The notes under the pieces: model-generated | Told to the model about the DNA's origin: nothing | What the model saw: the letters and a program-made list of their open reading frames with translations, nothing else | The model's database searches: none | In this document: in pieces, positions 1-9,690 of the stretch | Position numbering within the stretch: position 1 is the first letter of the stretch | Layout of the letters: each line of letters begins with the position of its first letter | Assembly (NCBI RefSeq): GCF_040026395.1 | Contig: NZ_CP157278.1 | Coordinates: forward strand, 310,001 to 374,000 | Length of the DNA stretch: 64,000 nucleotides | Direction of reading: 5' to 3' | From: Pedobacter lusitanus | GTDB taxonomy: Bacteria > Bacteroidota > Bacteroidia > Sphingobacteriales > Sphingobacteriaceae | Program-made: the position numbers and the translations under genes

Positions 1-3000
1 AAACCGTATGCTGTAGTTTGTGTACTGTACCAGTCATCTGTACCTAATTTTGCAGCTACAGTTTGTAATACCTGTGCCGCCCTTCCTTTCTGGCCCATTA
101 GTGTCAGGGTTTCCAGAATCATGGCTTCATCACGACTGTCTGAGCCATATGTACCTCCCAGCTGGGTATAAGGTTTAACTGTAATATCCAGACCCTTAGT
201 CAGTGCTGTTGCTGCAGAAGCCTGTCCGGCCAGCTGATAAGCTGCGGCCAATCTCCATTTAGCACTCACTGAAAGGTATTCAAAAGCCTTTAATCTGTTC
301 ATCGCTGCCATTTCAGGTTTACGTGCAAGTGCTAACACATACAGGCGATAGGCCTGCGAAAGATCGCCGCCATAAAAATTATTACTGTTTGGTACCCAGC
401 TGCCCGCCTTTCCTTTAAGATAACGTAATACCTCGTCAAGCATGCCTACCGGAATATTATAGCCGCTGTTCTGCGCTTCTACCAGGAAATGACCAGCATA
501 GTTTGTTCCCCATTCGTCAGCTGAAGGATCGCCTGGCCAGTAAGCCAATCCGCCTTCTGTAGTCTGGAAAGAACGCAATCTGTTAATTCCCGCCTTGATA
601 TTTCTATCCGTCTGAGCTTTCTGCTGTTCGTTCAGTGGACTTAGTTTGTTCAGAAATAATTGTGGAAAGACAGAAGAGGTAGTCTGCTCTACACAGCCAT
701 GAGGATATTGCATTAAATAACTTAACCTTTTTTTGAGGTTGACAGGAGGGATAGATGATAACTCAACACTTCCGGAATTACTGCCGGCTATACCTAAAGG
801 CAGATAATCTGTAGTCCAGCTTTGACCCGGCTGAATAATTGCTGATACCACATTAGTTACATATGGATTTGGATTTCTGATATCCAGTTCAAGATCGTAA
901 ACTGCTTTTTCGGCACCACTTTGTGCTACAATTTTCACTTTGGCAATACCGGTGATCTGTGGTACTGTAACATCAAAATAAGCCATTTGTTCACCCGGTT
1001 GTGCATAAGTCAGCTGTCTTGTTTTAAGACCAGACACCTGGAGGTTTTGTGTTTGCAGCTGCACGGCGACATTTTTAAGATTGTTTTCTGTTGCGAAGAC
1101 CGTCACCGGCAAAGTGAAACTCTCTCCCGGACCGACTACTCTTGGCAGGGTAGCCAGAACCATTAACGGCTTTTTCACCTGAACAGATTTCTCTGCAGAT
1201 CCATAAGCACCATCCTGTCCTGCAACCACCATAGCTCTTACTGCACCGATATACTGAGGAAGTTTAAATTTATGGGTTTGACTACCACCTTTACCCAGGG
1301 CAAAAGGCCCCATGTATTTGACTACTGCAGTAAATCTGTTTGCTTTAGCCGGATTGAGGTTACGATTTACAGAACCATCTCCTCCAATACTTAGTATACG
1401 TTCCAGATTACCACCCCATGCACCCAGTACATAGTTAAACAGGTCCCAGGTTTTTACGCCCAGACCTTCACGTGCATAAAATACAGCATGAGCATCAGGA
1501 GTCTTAAATCTCGTTAAGTCCAGTAAACCTTCATCCACCAGTGCAATGGTGTAGGTCATTGCTTTTCCATTCTGCTCAGAAACAGTAATGGTGTTCTCCG
1601 TTTCAGGTTTGATTTTATCAGCCATTTTAATTACCGGCTTTAATATTGTTTCAGGATCTTCTATAACTAATGGGATAACACCATACATCCTTATAGGAAG
1701 ATCGTTTACGGTTTGGGCATGTGGCTGCAACAACGTAATGTTGGCAAAAATATTTGGCGCCATGTTTTTCTCAGCCTTGAATTTAAACTGTGTCTGACCT
1801 TTTTTAGTGTCTGTCCAGAAAGTTTTTAAAACGCGGCTACCATTCTCCAAAGAAATTAAGGCTCTTCCGTTTTCGCCGGTAGGGATGGTTAAGACGATAT
1901 CTTCACCTACTTTGAATTTGGTTTTGTTGGCCGTAAATGAAAGCATGGAAGCCTCGGTTGGATTAGCTGATTGTTCGCGCTGTGCCCATCCTGGCCAATC
2001 TACATAAACAGCTTTACCAGTGACATGGCCACCTTCAGCATCACGAACCAGAACCAGGTAGCGTCCCCATTCGGGTTCATCGATGTGCAGTGTCCAGTTG
2101 CCTTTACCATTTTGAAGAACTACATTTCCTTTTCGGATTAGTTTATTGTATTCATTCTGTGTAAAGTTAGCAAAAGAGTTTTGTGTATCCTGTTCCCACC
2201 ACCAGCGCCATTGCACTTTATACAGCTCTACCTGAACAGTTTTAGACCCACTTAGCAGTTTACCATTACGGTCCACATTAACAATGGAGAAATTATGATC
2301 TTTACCTGTCATCAGCATTCCACTGAGTTTTTCTCCTTCAGGTGCTTTTATTCCATAATAATTGGTAAACACATGATAGGGGATAGAGAAATTGTCAATG
2401 CTGAAATTACCTCCTGCTTCAAATACCTTGGTGGTGAAATTGGCTTTCAGTACTCCTGGTGCTGTAGCATTATCATTGAGATTTGTGTTCACAGCGGCCA
2501 TTCCGTTTTCGTTTAGCCTGCCTTCGAATATGGTTTTTACCTGTGATACAAAATTTACTGTTGGATTGTCAAAATTATAGCCATCAAAACCAGGGAATGT
2601 AGTTTTCATGGTATTCAGGTTCACATCTACTTTGGCTTTCAGGTTTTTTCCTGTAGCACCAAATAACCAGTTTGCTGAAAGGGTAGCGGGTGCTGCTGCT
2701 CCTGTACCCAGATATTTGCGGCTTCCAATGTCAAAACCGATTTTTAAACGGTTAGGCATCACGGTCTCTATTTTTATTGATTTTTGAAAGGATGCTCCTC
2801 CGGCTTTTACCTTGACACTCCAGTTCCCTGTTGGAGCTGTACTTTCTGTGGAAGTGCGGAAAGCGTAAAATCCATTTAAAGAAGCACCACTGACTGCCTT
2901 TTTAATCAGTTGTCCCTGTGGATTATATAATTCAAAGGTAACCGGATAGGCAGCAGGAAGTTTTTTGAGTTTATCTTCAAGAATGAAAGATAAAAAGAGT

Positions 3001-4922
3001 GAATCTCCTGGTCTCCAGACACCGCGTTCTCCGTAGATCAACCCTTTTAATCCGTTCTGTACCACATCGCCACCTACATCAAAACGGCTTAAAGGAAGCG
3101 AATATCCATCATCGAGCTTCAGGTATCCGCGTTCTTCGCCACGTTTTGCAATCAGCAGGAATGGTTTTCTTTTCAAATCAAAAGAAGCCATTCCGTCACC
3201 ATCAGTTTTTACTGTATGAATAACCTGACGCTGGTAGTCCATTAACTCCAGAGTAACTCCGCTTATTCCTTTAGCGGTAAGCAGGTCAGTAGCCACAATC
3301 AGCATACTGTTGTCATTTCCTCTTTTAGCTACAAGGCCAATATTGGAAACTAGCAGATTTCTACTGGCAAATTTATCACTGGTATAGTAAGATGGTGTGC
3401 ATGGATTATCTTTATCAGCCCATTTATATTCTGAACTGTAATAATTATTATAGCTATTCCAGAAATCATCATCCTCATCTATTTTTTCTCCATAATATCC
3501 ATTTTGATTGTATTCAGCATCTGTTTGTTCTTTAGAGCTTTCTGTACAATTTAAAACATTATAGTTTTGACGGAAACTGAAGGTAACCCTGTACATTGCA
3601 CCTGGTTCTGCTTTAATGATCTTGTCAAGATCAAGAACAAACCTGTTTTTTTTATGAAGATTTAATGTTTTATCCTCATCCAGACGAATCCTCTTCTGGA
3701 GTAATGGTTTACCAACGCGTCTTAATTCATTTGCTTCCTTGTAGTTATTGTTCTGGAAAAACTGAGGAATATTGTTTTCATATACTTTGATAATAGTGAC
3801 ATCTACTGCTTTGAGATTAACTGCTTCAAAGGGAAGGACCAGTTTTCCTGAGTTTGGAAGAATAGTACCGCTACCAGCAATAGTAACTGAAGGAAGTTTG
3901 TTTTCAAATAAAATATTTGCTGAAATAGCAGCATCAAGCGCGCGTTCATTACTGTTGACAATTCCTTTATTTACAGTGAGCATATAATTTCCAAGAAGCG
4001 GTTCCGGGGTATATATTTTAACCTGACTGCCGTCGATGGTAAATCTTAGATCTGAGGAAGTACCTAGAGTAATTAAACCTGTTAAATCCTGGCCTATGCC
4101 TACAGGTTCAGAGAATTGTACCAGTGCAAAATCTTCAAGATTCTGTACAGCCTTTGTGGCCAGTACCTTAAATACGCCATTGGCTGGTACGGCAAGATTT
4201 TCCTCACCTTTGTTTTTTGCATCTATAGCATCACCAGACCATTTAAGACTTAATTTTTCTTCTTTTGATGTCTTTTTGATACTGTCAATCAGAAAGGTTG
4301 ATGTGTTTTTCTGCGGGTTATGCTGCCACTTTATCTTTAAGTGCTGATTAAAGTCCAGTTCCAGACACTTTTCCAGTAATTTAGGATCCTCTTCATCCGC
4401 CGTACTGATTTCTCCTGTCAGCTTCATATAAGTTAAGGAAGTATTATTCTGTGAAATTAATCCGTTCTGAGTTAGCATCAGACCAGGTTTGATGACATTG
4501 AATTCGAAATCGAACTCTTCCAGATCCTTCTCTGTTTCTGTTACCTTGCCAAGGTTAAATGTTGCGGTATAGGTTTTTCCGGATTCCAATTTTTCATCTG
4601 GCCTGAATTCTATAGTCTGTGCATCGATCCAGAAGGTTTTACCTTTTACAGAAGGGGAGAAGCTAAACAGATTGCGTTCGTCTGGTTTGCCAATTTCACC
4701 CATAGTTTTCACCTGTCCGGCCAGCTGTATTCTGATAAAACTCTTTTTGGAGACCGTACCTGAAGTATATCCTTCAATATATTTGGCGTAGGCCTGCTGA
4801 TCTTCCGCTGATTTATGTTTTCTGAAAATAAAAAAAGCAGCTATTCCTATTAGAATAACTGCTATTGAACCAATTAAGAATGGTTTTTTGTTTTTGATGA
4901 AGATGTTCTGTTCAATATTCAT
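1..4922 (-). CDS. Alpha-2-macroglobulin family protein, membrane-anchored, partial (3' end beyond window)
   Basis: An open frame of more than 1,640 codons runs from ATG at 4922 to the left edge without a stop, so the C-terminus is missing. Residues about 14-34 form one hydrophobic segment (GSIAVILIGIAAFFIF) after a basic N-terminus. No lipobox cysteine is seen, so I infer an inner-membrane anchor with a periplasmic body. The middle reads as repeated macroglobulin and bait-type beta domains. Near codon 1410 lies the thioester motif PHGCVEQTTSS (Cys1410, Gln1413; about 684-701), followed by the alpha-helical thioester domain (YGSDSRDEAMILE). In the family, the Cys-Gln thioester covalently traps attacking proteases, and bacterial members often work with penicillin-binding protein 1C. 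No pbpC is visible, though it could lie beyond the left edge. The family assignment is firm; the role is inferred. Confidence 0.93.
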   Translation of the reverse strand, partial: MNIEQNIFIKNKKPFLIGSIAVILIGIAAFFIFRKHKSAEDQQAYAKYIEGYTSGTVSKKSFIRIQLAGQVKTMGEIGKPDERNLFSFSPSVKGKTFWIDAQTIEFRPDEKLESGKTYTATFNLGKVTETEKDLEEFDFEFNVIKPGLMLTQNGLISQNNTSLTYMKLTGEISTADEEDPKLLEKCLELDFNQHLKIKWQHNPQKNTSTFLIDSIKKTSKEEKLSLKWSGDAIDAKNKGEENLAVPANGVFKVLATKAVQNLEDFALVQFSEPVGIGQDLTGLITLGTSSDLRFTIDGSQVKIYTPEPLLGNYMLTVNKGIVNSNERALDAAISANILFENKLPSVTIAGSGTILPNSGKLVLPFEAVNLKAVDVTIIKVYENNIPQFFQNNNYKEANELRRVGKPLLQKRIRLDEDKTLNLHKKNRFVLDLDKIIKAEPGAMYRVTFSFRQNYNVLNCTESSKEQTDAEYNQNGYYGEKIDEDDDFWNSYNNYYSSEYKWADKDNPCTPSYYTSDKFASRNLLVSNIGLVAKRGNDNSMLIVATDLLTAKGISGVTLELMDYQRQVIHTVKTDGDGMASFDLKRKPFLLIAKRGEERGYLKLDDGYSLPLSRFDVGGDVVQNGLKGLIYGERGVWRPGDSLFLSFILEDKLKKLPAAYPVTFELYNPQGQLIKKAVSGASLNGFYAFRTSTESTAPTGNWSVKVKAGGASFQKSIKIETVMPNRLKIGFDIGSRKYLGTGAAAPATLSANWLFGATGKNLKAKVDVNLNTMKTTFPGFDGYNFDNPTVNFVSQVKTIFEGRLNENGMAAVNTNLNDNATAPGVLKANFTTKVFEAGGNFSIDNFSIPYHVFTNYYGIKAPEGEKLSGMLMTGKDHNFSIVNVDRNGKLLSGSKTVQVELYKVQWRWWWEQDTQNSFANFTQNEYNKLIRKGNVVLQNGKGNWTLHIDEPEWGRYLVLVRDAEGGHVTGKAVYVDWPGWAQREQSANPTEASMLSFTANKTKFKVGEDIVLTIPTGENGRALISLENGSRVLKTFWTDTKKGQTQFKFKAEKNMAPNIFANITLLQPHAQTVNDLPIRMYGVIPLVIEDPETILKPVIKMADKIKPETENTITVSEQNGKAMTYTIALVDEGLLDLTRFKTPDAHAVFYAREGLGVKTWDLFNYVLGAWGGNLERILSIGGDGSVNRNLNPAKANRFTAVVKYMGPFALGKGGSQTHKFKLPQYIGAVRAMVVAGQDGAYGSAEKSVQVKKPLMVLATLPRVVGPGESFTLPVTVFATENNLKNVAVQLQTQNLQVSGLKTRQLTYAQPGEQMAYFDVTVPQITGIAKVKIVAQSGAEKAVYDLELDIRNPNPYVTNVVSAIIQPGQSWTTDYLPLGIAGSNSGSVELSSIPPVNLKKRLSYLMQYPHGCVEQTTSSVFPQLFLNKLSPLNEQQKAQTDRNIKAGINRLRSFQTTEGGLAYWPGDPSADEWGTNYAGHFLVEAQNSGYNIPVGMLDEVLRYLKGKAGSWVPNSNNFYGGDLSQAYRLYVLALARKPEMAAMNRLKAFEYLSVSAKWRLAAAYQLAGQASAATALTKGLDITVKPYTQLGGTYGSDSRDEAMILETLTLMGQKGRAAQVLQTVAAKLGTDDWYSTQTTAYG

Positions 4923-5058
4923 ATTTCTTGCCTGACGCTATGAGTAGCACTAATTTATTACATCTCTAAAGCACTTAAGGCTTAACTGATATAAGAAGCA
5001 AATTCTTTTTTCAGGATGTAATGTCAGGGAAATTACAAAAAAAATATTGAACCTGAAT

Positions 5059-5463
5059 TTATTTAATCATTACGCCAGGTTTATTAATCAGCGGGATTTT
5101 AATCAGGTTATCATCAACTATACTTTCAGGTAGAAAAATGAACTTCTTATCATATATGGTACCGTCGATATAATAACTTAACCAGTATTCATTTGTTAAA
5201 CCGAAAACTTCTGTATCTATAGCTTCAACTCCTTTAAAAGAGTTGGCAGGTACATCACCTAAAAAATGGCGCAATATTGAGGTTTTTACTAATCTGCCAT
5301 CTTTTTCACCATACCCTTTAGAGCTGATCAGCACGTTATCTATCTGTACATTTTTAAGGTTGATCAGGTAGACAGTCCAGTTTTTAATTTCCGGTGTTTC
5401 ACTGATCAGCACAACTGCCATGGCCAGGTCTTCTACAATATTTTCCGGCAGGTCTTTCTTCAT
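5059..5463 (-). CDS. Conserved hypothetical protein, 134 aa, co-transcribed with topA
   Basis: I do not recognise a family. The protein is soluble and acidic, with no signal peptide or membrane segment. It has a regular alternation suggesting an alpha/beta fold, with stretches NWTVYLINLKNVQIDNVLIS and FGLTNEYWLSYYIDGTIYDKKFIFLPES. The start is ATG at 5463, only 3 nt after the topA stop on the same strand, so the two are almost certainly one transcript with topA first. The codon pattern resembles the neighbours. A housekeeping accessory function would fit the linkage, but nothing in the sequence defines it. Confidence 0.75.
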   Translation of the reverse strand: MKKDLPENIVEDLAMAVVLISETPEIKNWTVYLINLKNVQIDNVLISSKGYGEKDGRLVKTSILRHFLGDVPANSFKGVEAIDTEVFGLTNEYWLSYYIDGTIYDKKFIFLPESIVDDNLIKIPLINKPGVMIK

Positions 5464-5466
5464 ATT

Positions 5467-8064
5467 TTATTTCTTTTTAGCTGGGGCTTTTTTTCTGGCA
5501 GGAGCTTTAGCCGCTGCACTCTTTGTTCCGGCAGTTTTAGTGCCAGCTGCCTTTTTCTTCGTAGTCTTTGGCTCGAAAGCATTGGGAACCTGTTCAATAA
5601 TTAATTTTTTTACATCCTCAAGCGAAAGTACGGCCAGGTCTTCCGGGGCGTATTTTTCTGAAGTGGCTGGATTTTTACCCAGTTTGAGCATATCTTTTCC
5701 AAAACGGATAAAAGGTCCCCATCTGCCATTTTCAATCGCTATTTTCTCTGCAGCCCACTGCTGAATAAATCTGTTGGCTTCTTTTTCTACTTTTTTGGTA
5801 ATTAGCTCAGCAATATCATGATCAGCTAATGCATCAAAATTATAAGCTTTAGGTACATTAATGAAAAGATCATTCCACTTGATAAAAGGGCCGAAACGTC
5901 CGGTACCTTTAGTCACTGGTAATCCCTGATAGTGTGCTACGGGAGCATCAGCTGTGATTTTTTCTTCAATGATAACTATTGCACGGTTCTGATCAACAGT
6001 CAGCGGGTCTTCATTTTTAGGAATAGAGATATAGGTATCACCCCATTTCACATAGGGACCAAAACGGCCTACACCCACTGAAACTTCTTTATCTTTATAA
6101 TTTTCCAGCTGGAAAGGTAGCCTGAACTGTTCTAAAGCATCTTCAAGGGTGACGGTACCAACTGACTGAGATTTCATCAGACTTGCATATCTTGGTTTCT
6201 CTTCATCGTCATTCTGACCAATTTGTACCAGAGGACCAAACTTACCTACCTTAGCATAAACATTTTTACCACTTACAGGGTCAATACCTAACAGACGTTC
6301 TCCGTTTGCGCGGTCTGCTGTTTCTGTAGTTACCTCAACTTCTTTATGGAAAGGGGTGTAAAAAGCATGAAGCATTTTTGTCCAGTTTTGTAAACCCTGG
6401 GCAATTTCATCAAATTCCTTTTCTACTTTAGCTGTAAAGTTGAAATCAACTATTCCTTTGAAATGTTCTACCAGGAAATCATTTACAACTTCACCTATAT
6501 CGGTCGGAAACAGTTTGGATTTCTCTGCACCGGTAATTTCTGTTTTGATAGCTTTGGTTACCTGACCATTTTCAAGAATAATTGAACCGAAGGAACGTGA
6601 ACGCCCATCGCGGTCTTCTTTGACTACATAACCACGATTCTGAATCGTTGAAATTGTAGGTGCATAGGTTGATGGTCGGCCGATACCCAGTTCTTCGAGT
6701 TTTTTAACCAGACTTGCTTCTGTATATCTTGCTGGTGGACGCGAGAAACGTTCTGTCGCAGACATTACATTTAAAGTCAGCTCCTGTCCATTAGCTAATG
6801 GGGGCAGAATGTTCTCGTTATCCTGATCTTCAGCATCATCATCATCACTGGATTCCAGATAAACTTTAAGGAAACCATCAAATTTCATGACCTCACCTTC
6901 CGCAACCAGATTTTCACTGCGTGTACTTACTGCAATCTGTGCTGTGGTTTTTTCAAACAGGGCTTCGCTCATTTGAGAAGCAATAGCACGTTTCCATATA
7001 AGCTCATACAGCCTTTGCTCTGAACTATCTCCGGTTACGGTATGCTGATCAAAGTAAGTAGGGCGGATAGCCTCATGTGCTTCCTGTGCGCCTGCAGACT
7101 TGGTTTTATAGGTCCTTGGGTGATGATATTTATGTCCGTAAGCAGAATTGATCTCATTTGCTGCAGCCGTTAAAGCTGTTTCAGATAAGTTTACCGAATC
7201 TGTTCTCATGTAAGTGATCTTACCACTTTCATATAAACGTTGTGCAACCTGCATGGTACGGGAAACAGGGAATCCCAGTTTGCGGGATGCTTCCTGTTGT
7301 AAAGTCGAGGTTGTAAAAGGGGCAGCAGGGTTACGTTTAGCAGGTTTTGTTTCCAGGCTACTGATTTTGAAACCAGCATTGATACAGTCGCGTACAAATT
7401 TCTCTGCATCTGCTTCCTGATCAAATCGCTGAGGCAATTCTGCTTTTACAAATTCTCTTGCTTTTCCTGTGCTGAATTTCGCTGTGATTTTATAGGCAGC
7501 GGCAGCATTAAACTTGTTTACTTCACGTTCTCTATCTACAATAAGGCGTACTGCTACAGATTGTACACGACCAGCAGATAACGAGGGTTTAACTTTTTTC
7601 CATAATACCGGAGAAAGTTCGAAACCTACCAGACGATCTAGTACACGTCTTGCCTGTTGTGCATTAACCAGGTTATAATCAATTGTTCTTGGAGACTCAA
7701 TTGCTTTTAATATTGCCGGTTTGGTAATCTCATGGAAAACAATACGTTTTGTTTTGTTTTCTTTCAATCCCAGCGTCTCATATAAGTGCCAGGAAATTGC
7801 TTCCCCTTCACGGTCCTCATCGGAAGCGAGCCATACCATCTCGGCATCCTTTGCTAATTTCTTAAGTTCAGCGACCACCTGCTTTTTATCAGCGGGTACT
7901 TCATAGGTTTGGGCGAAATTATTGTTCGTATCGATTCCCATATCTCCTTTAACAAGGTCGCGGATGTGTCCGTAACTCGATTTAACAAGGAAATCTTTAC
8001 CCAAATACCCTTCTATTGTTTTCGCTTTTGCAGGTGATTCAACTATTAATAAATTTTTGGCCAT
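5467..8064 (-). CDS. topA: DNA topoisomerase I (type IA)
   Basis: This 865-aa enzyme relaxes negative supercoils by single-strand passage in the cytoplasm. The N-terminal TOPRIM domain starts MAKNLLIVESPAKAKTIEGY and continues with the acidic DxDxE-type motif ASDEDREGEAISWH. The catalytic tyrosine lies in ITYMRTDS (Tyr285). Domain III/IV signatures SAGRVQSVAVRLI and GIGRPSTYAPTI are present. Instead of the Cys4 zinc ribbons of E. coli TopA, the C-terminus carries several repeats of the type VGRFGPYVKWG / GTGRFGPFIKWN / ENGRWGPFIRFG, then a Lys/Ala-rich tail likely to contact DNA. Both traits are common in Bacteroidota. The length is normal for the family. It is followed 3 nt later by the 134-aa gene. 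Confidence 0.98.
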   Translation of the reverse strand: MAKNLLIVESPAKAKTIEGYLGKDFLVKSSYGHIRDLVKGDMGIDTNNNFAQTYEVPADKKQVVAELKKLAKDAEMVWLASDEDREGEAISWHLYETLGLKENKTKRIVFHEITKPAILKAIESPRTIDYNLVNAQQARRVLDRLVGFELSPVLWKKVKPSLSAGRVQSVAVRLIVDREREVNKFNAAAAYKITAKFSTGKAREFVKAELPQRFDQEADAEKFVRDCINAGFKISSLETKPAKRNPAAPFTTSTLQQEASRKLGFPVSRTMQVAQRLYESGKITYMRTDSVNLSETALTAAANEINSAYGHKYHHPRTYKTKSAGAQEAHEAIRPTYFDQHTVTGDSSEQRLYELIWKRAIASQMSEALFEKTTAQIAVSTRSENLVAEGEVMKFDGFLKVYLESSDDDDAEDQDNENILPPLANGQELTLNVMSATERFSRPPARYTEASLVKKLEELGIGRPSTYAPTISTIQNRGYVVKEDRDGRSRSFGSIILENGQVTKAIKTEITGAEKSKLFPTDIGEVVNDFLVEHFKGIVDFNFTAKVEKEFDEIAQGLQNWTKMLHAFYTPFHKEVEVTTETADRANGERLLGIDPVSGKNVYAKVGKFGPLVQIGQNDDEEKPRYASLMKSQSVGTVTLEDALEQFRLPFQLENYKDKEVSVGVGRFGPYVKWGDTYISIPKNEDPLTVDQNRAIVIIEEKITADAPVAHYQGLPVTKGTGRFGPFIKWNDLFINVPKAYNFDALADHDIAELITKKVEKEANRFIQQWAAEKIAIENGRWGPFIRFGKDMLKLGKNPATSEKYAPEDLAVLSLEDVKKLIIEQVPNAFEPKTTKKKAAGTKTAGTKSAAAKAPARKKAPAKKK

Positions 8065-8260
8065 TTAGAAGGTTTTTCTGCAAATAAAACTATAAATAAG
8101 CCTAAAATCAAAATTCTACCAAGAATAAATATCAAAAAGAATAATTTGGACGTTGAAATTATTGCTCATTTCTTAAATCCGGATGCTTTAATTCAGCGTA
8201 TTATGGATTGGAATCGATTAAGTTTACCTTCTTATTATATACGTGTAAAAAATTTGTCCC

Positions 8261-8268
8261 TATATTCG
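8261..8268 (+). promoter_or_regulatory. Possible -7 element (tatattcg) upstream of the glutathione peroxidase gene
   Basis: TATATTCG resembles the Bacteroidota -7 consensus TAnnTTTG with one change and lies 22 nt before the start codon. The same octamer occurs at 17660-17667 before the ATPase gene of the island. No convincing -33 TTTG is seen at the proper distance, so this is tentative. Confidence 0.3.
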
Positions 8269-8290
8269 TTATAACATAAATTTTAAAACT

Positions 8291-8800
8291 ATGAATACCC
8301 TACTTATTTTATTCAGTTTGTTATTTACCCCACCACAAAGTATCTATGATTTTACCTTTAAAACAATTGATGGTAAAGAGATTAAGCTTGCAAAGTTTAA
8401 GGGTAAAAAAATTCTTATTGTAAATACAGCTTCAAAATGTGGTTATACGCCGCAATATGAAGACCTGGAGAAATTGCACCAGAAATATGGTAAGGAAGTT
8501 GTCCTTATTGGTTTTCCGGCTGGTAATTTTGGTGGACAGGAACTGGCTACCAATTCAGAGATCCAGGATTTCTGCAAAAAGAATTTTGGTGTTACTTTTT
8601 TATTAAGTGAAAAAGTAAGTGTAAAGGGAAATGACATTAACCCGATCTTCAAATATCTAACTTCGGCCAGTAATGCTGATTTTACGGGAGACATTAAATG
8701 GAATTTTGAAAAGTTCCTGATTAACGAGAAGGGTGAACTGGTTCACCGTTTCCGTTCTAAGGTTACTCCAATGAGTGCTGAACTGACTAAAAACCTGTAA
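8291..8800 (+). CDS. Glutathione peroxidase-family thiol peroxidase, exported
   Basis: This 169-aa protein reduces hydroperoxides with thiol or thioredoxin-type donors. The family signature is complete: peroxidatic Cys50 in NTASKCGYTPQY, the Gln motif FPAGNFGGQE, and the Trp/Asn motif IKWNFEKFLI. It is a Cys enzyme with no in-frame TGA for selenocysteine. A short hydrophobic N-terminus (MNTLLILFSLLFTPPQS) looks like a signal peptide, so periplasmic action is likely. It is transcribed alone, with a hairpin terminator behind it. In this family the bacterial enzymes usually accept thioredoxin rather than glutathione, so the common name may be misleading. Confidence 0.93.
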   Translation: MNTLLILFSLLFTPPQSIYDFTFKTIDGKEIKLAKFKGKKILIVNTASKCGYTPQYEDLEKLHQKYGKEVVLIGFPAGNFGGQELATNSEIQDFCKKNFGVTFLLSEKVSVKGNDINPIFKYLTSASNADFTGDIKWNFEKFLINEKGELVHRFRSKVTPMSAELTKNL

Positions 8801-8845
8801 CAATTACTATACAAAGCCCCAGAGGGTTGTTCTAGTGACGTGAAG

Positions 8846-8880
8846 AGAAATTCCTTAACAGGGATTTCTTTTTTTTTTAA
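8846..8880 (+). terminator. Rho-independent terminator after the peroxidase gene
   Basis: An imperfect stem (gaaat ... atttc) with a short loop is followed by a run of about ten T residues. It lies between the peroxidase stop and the next promoter. Confidence 0.7.
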
Positions 8881-8901
8881 CCGAATTGTGTTGGTTTGGG
8901 T

Positions 8902-8909
8902 TACATTTG
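8902..8909 (+). promoter_or_regulatory. Probable -7 promoter element TACATTTG for the split 5'-nucleotidase operon
   Basis: This is an exact match to the Bacteroidota TAnnTTTG consensus. The ATG at 8926 lies 17 nt after it, giving a very short leader. A clear TTTG -33 box is not seen at 19-23 nt upstream, so only the -7 half is supported. Confidence 0.5.
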
Positions 8910-8925
8910 CAACATAATAACAACT

Positions 8926-9690
8926 ATGTACAATTCAGTTCCGCTCAGGGCAGCAAGTTTCATCCTGGGGTCTTTCTTTTTATATTCCTGCAGCAGCAAT
9001 TATCAGGTGGTTAAATCAAACCGTACGGAGTATGCGGTAAACAGTAAAGTTGCTCCAGACAGCTCTGTTATCCATACTTATTTGCCGTATAAACTAAAGC
9101 TTGATTCACAAATGAATCAGATTTTGGGTTATTCAGCAAATGAAATCACCAAGAAAATGGTGGGCGGAGAATCTACTCTGGGAAACTTTATGAGTGACGC
9201 TGTTTTGTCTGAAGCCCGAAAAAAATATCCACAAATTGATTTCACCATACCAAGTCCAAATGGTGGCTTACGAAATGATCTGCCTTTAGGAGCCATTACA
9301 TTATCCAACGTTTTTGAATTGATGCCATTTGAAAATGAGTTAATCGTTTTTGAGCTCAAAGGGACAGCGGTTCAGGGTTTACTCGATTATATTGCCCGTA
9401 GTGAAGGACAGCCTGTAGGCGGCTTAACCATGAAAATTGAAGCTGGCAAAGCTGAAGAGGTCATGATCAATGGTCAGCCATTTGATACGGCTAAAAATTA
9501 CCATGTACTTACTTCTGATTATATCGCAGGCGGAGCTGACGGAATTACATGTTTTAAAAATCCGGTAGCTGTTCAGGTACTTGGCCTTAAAATACGTGAT
9601 GCCTTAATTATGTATATCAAAGAAAACCAGGAAAAAGGAAAAAAGATCAATTCAAAATTAGATGGGAGGATGTCCAATGATAAATCGTAG
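8926..9690 (+). CDS. 5'-nucleotidase C-terminal domain lipoprotein
   Basis: This 254-aa protein corresponds to the substrate-specificity domain of UshA-type 5'-nucleotidases, on its own. The chosen ATG at 8926 gives an N-terminus that ends in a lipobox (FFLYSC, then SSNYQ), so it is probably an outer-membrane or periplasmic lipoprotein. Diagnostic segments are GNFMSDAVLSEARKKY, PSPNGGLRNDLPLGAITLSN, VFELMPFENELIV and YHVLTSDYIAGGADG. It lacks the metal-binding catalytic domain, which is supplied by the next gene; the two frames overlap by 14 nt. An alternative TTG at 8896 would destroy the lipoprotein signal and is unlikely. Confidence 0.9.
   Translation: MYNSVPLRAASFILGSFFLYSCSSNYQVVKSNRTEYAVNSKVAPDSSVIHTYLPYKLKLDSQMNQILGYSANEITKKMVGGESTLGNFMSDAVLSEARKKYPQIDFTIPSPNGGLRNDLPLGAITLSNVFELMPFENELIVFELKGTAVQGLLDYIARSEGQPVGGLTMKIEAGKAEEVMINGQPFDTAKNYHVLTSDYIAGGADGITCFKNPVAVQVLGLKIRDALIMYIKENQEKGKKINSKLDGRMSNDKS

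Noticed and set aside
5420..5764. 114-codon plus-strand frame over the topA 3' end
   Set aside because: It is the complement of the Lys/Ala-rich topA tail; the Phe/Ala-rich translation is a by-product.
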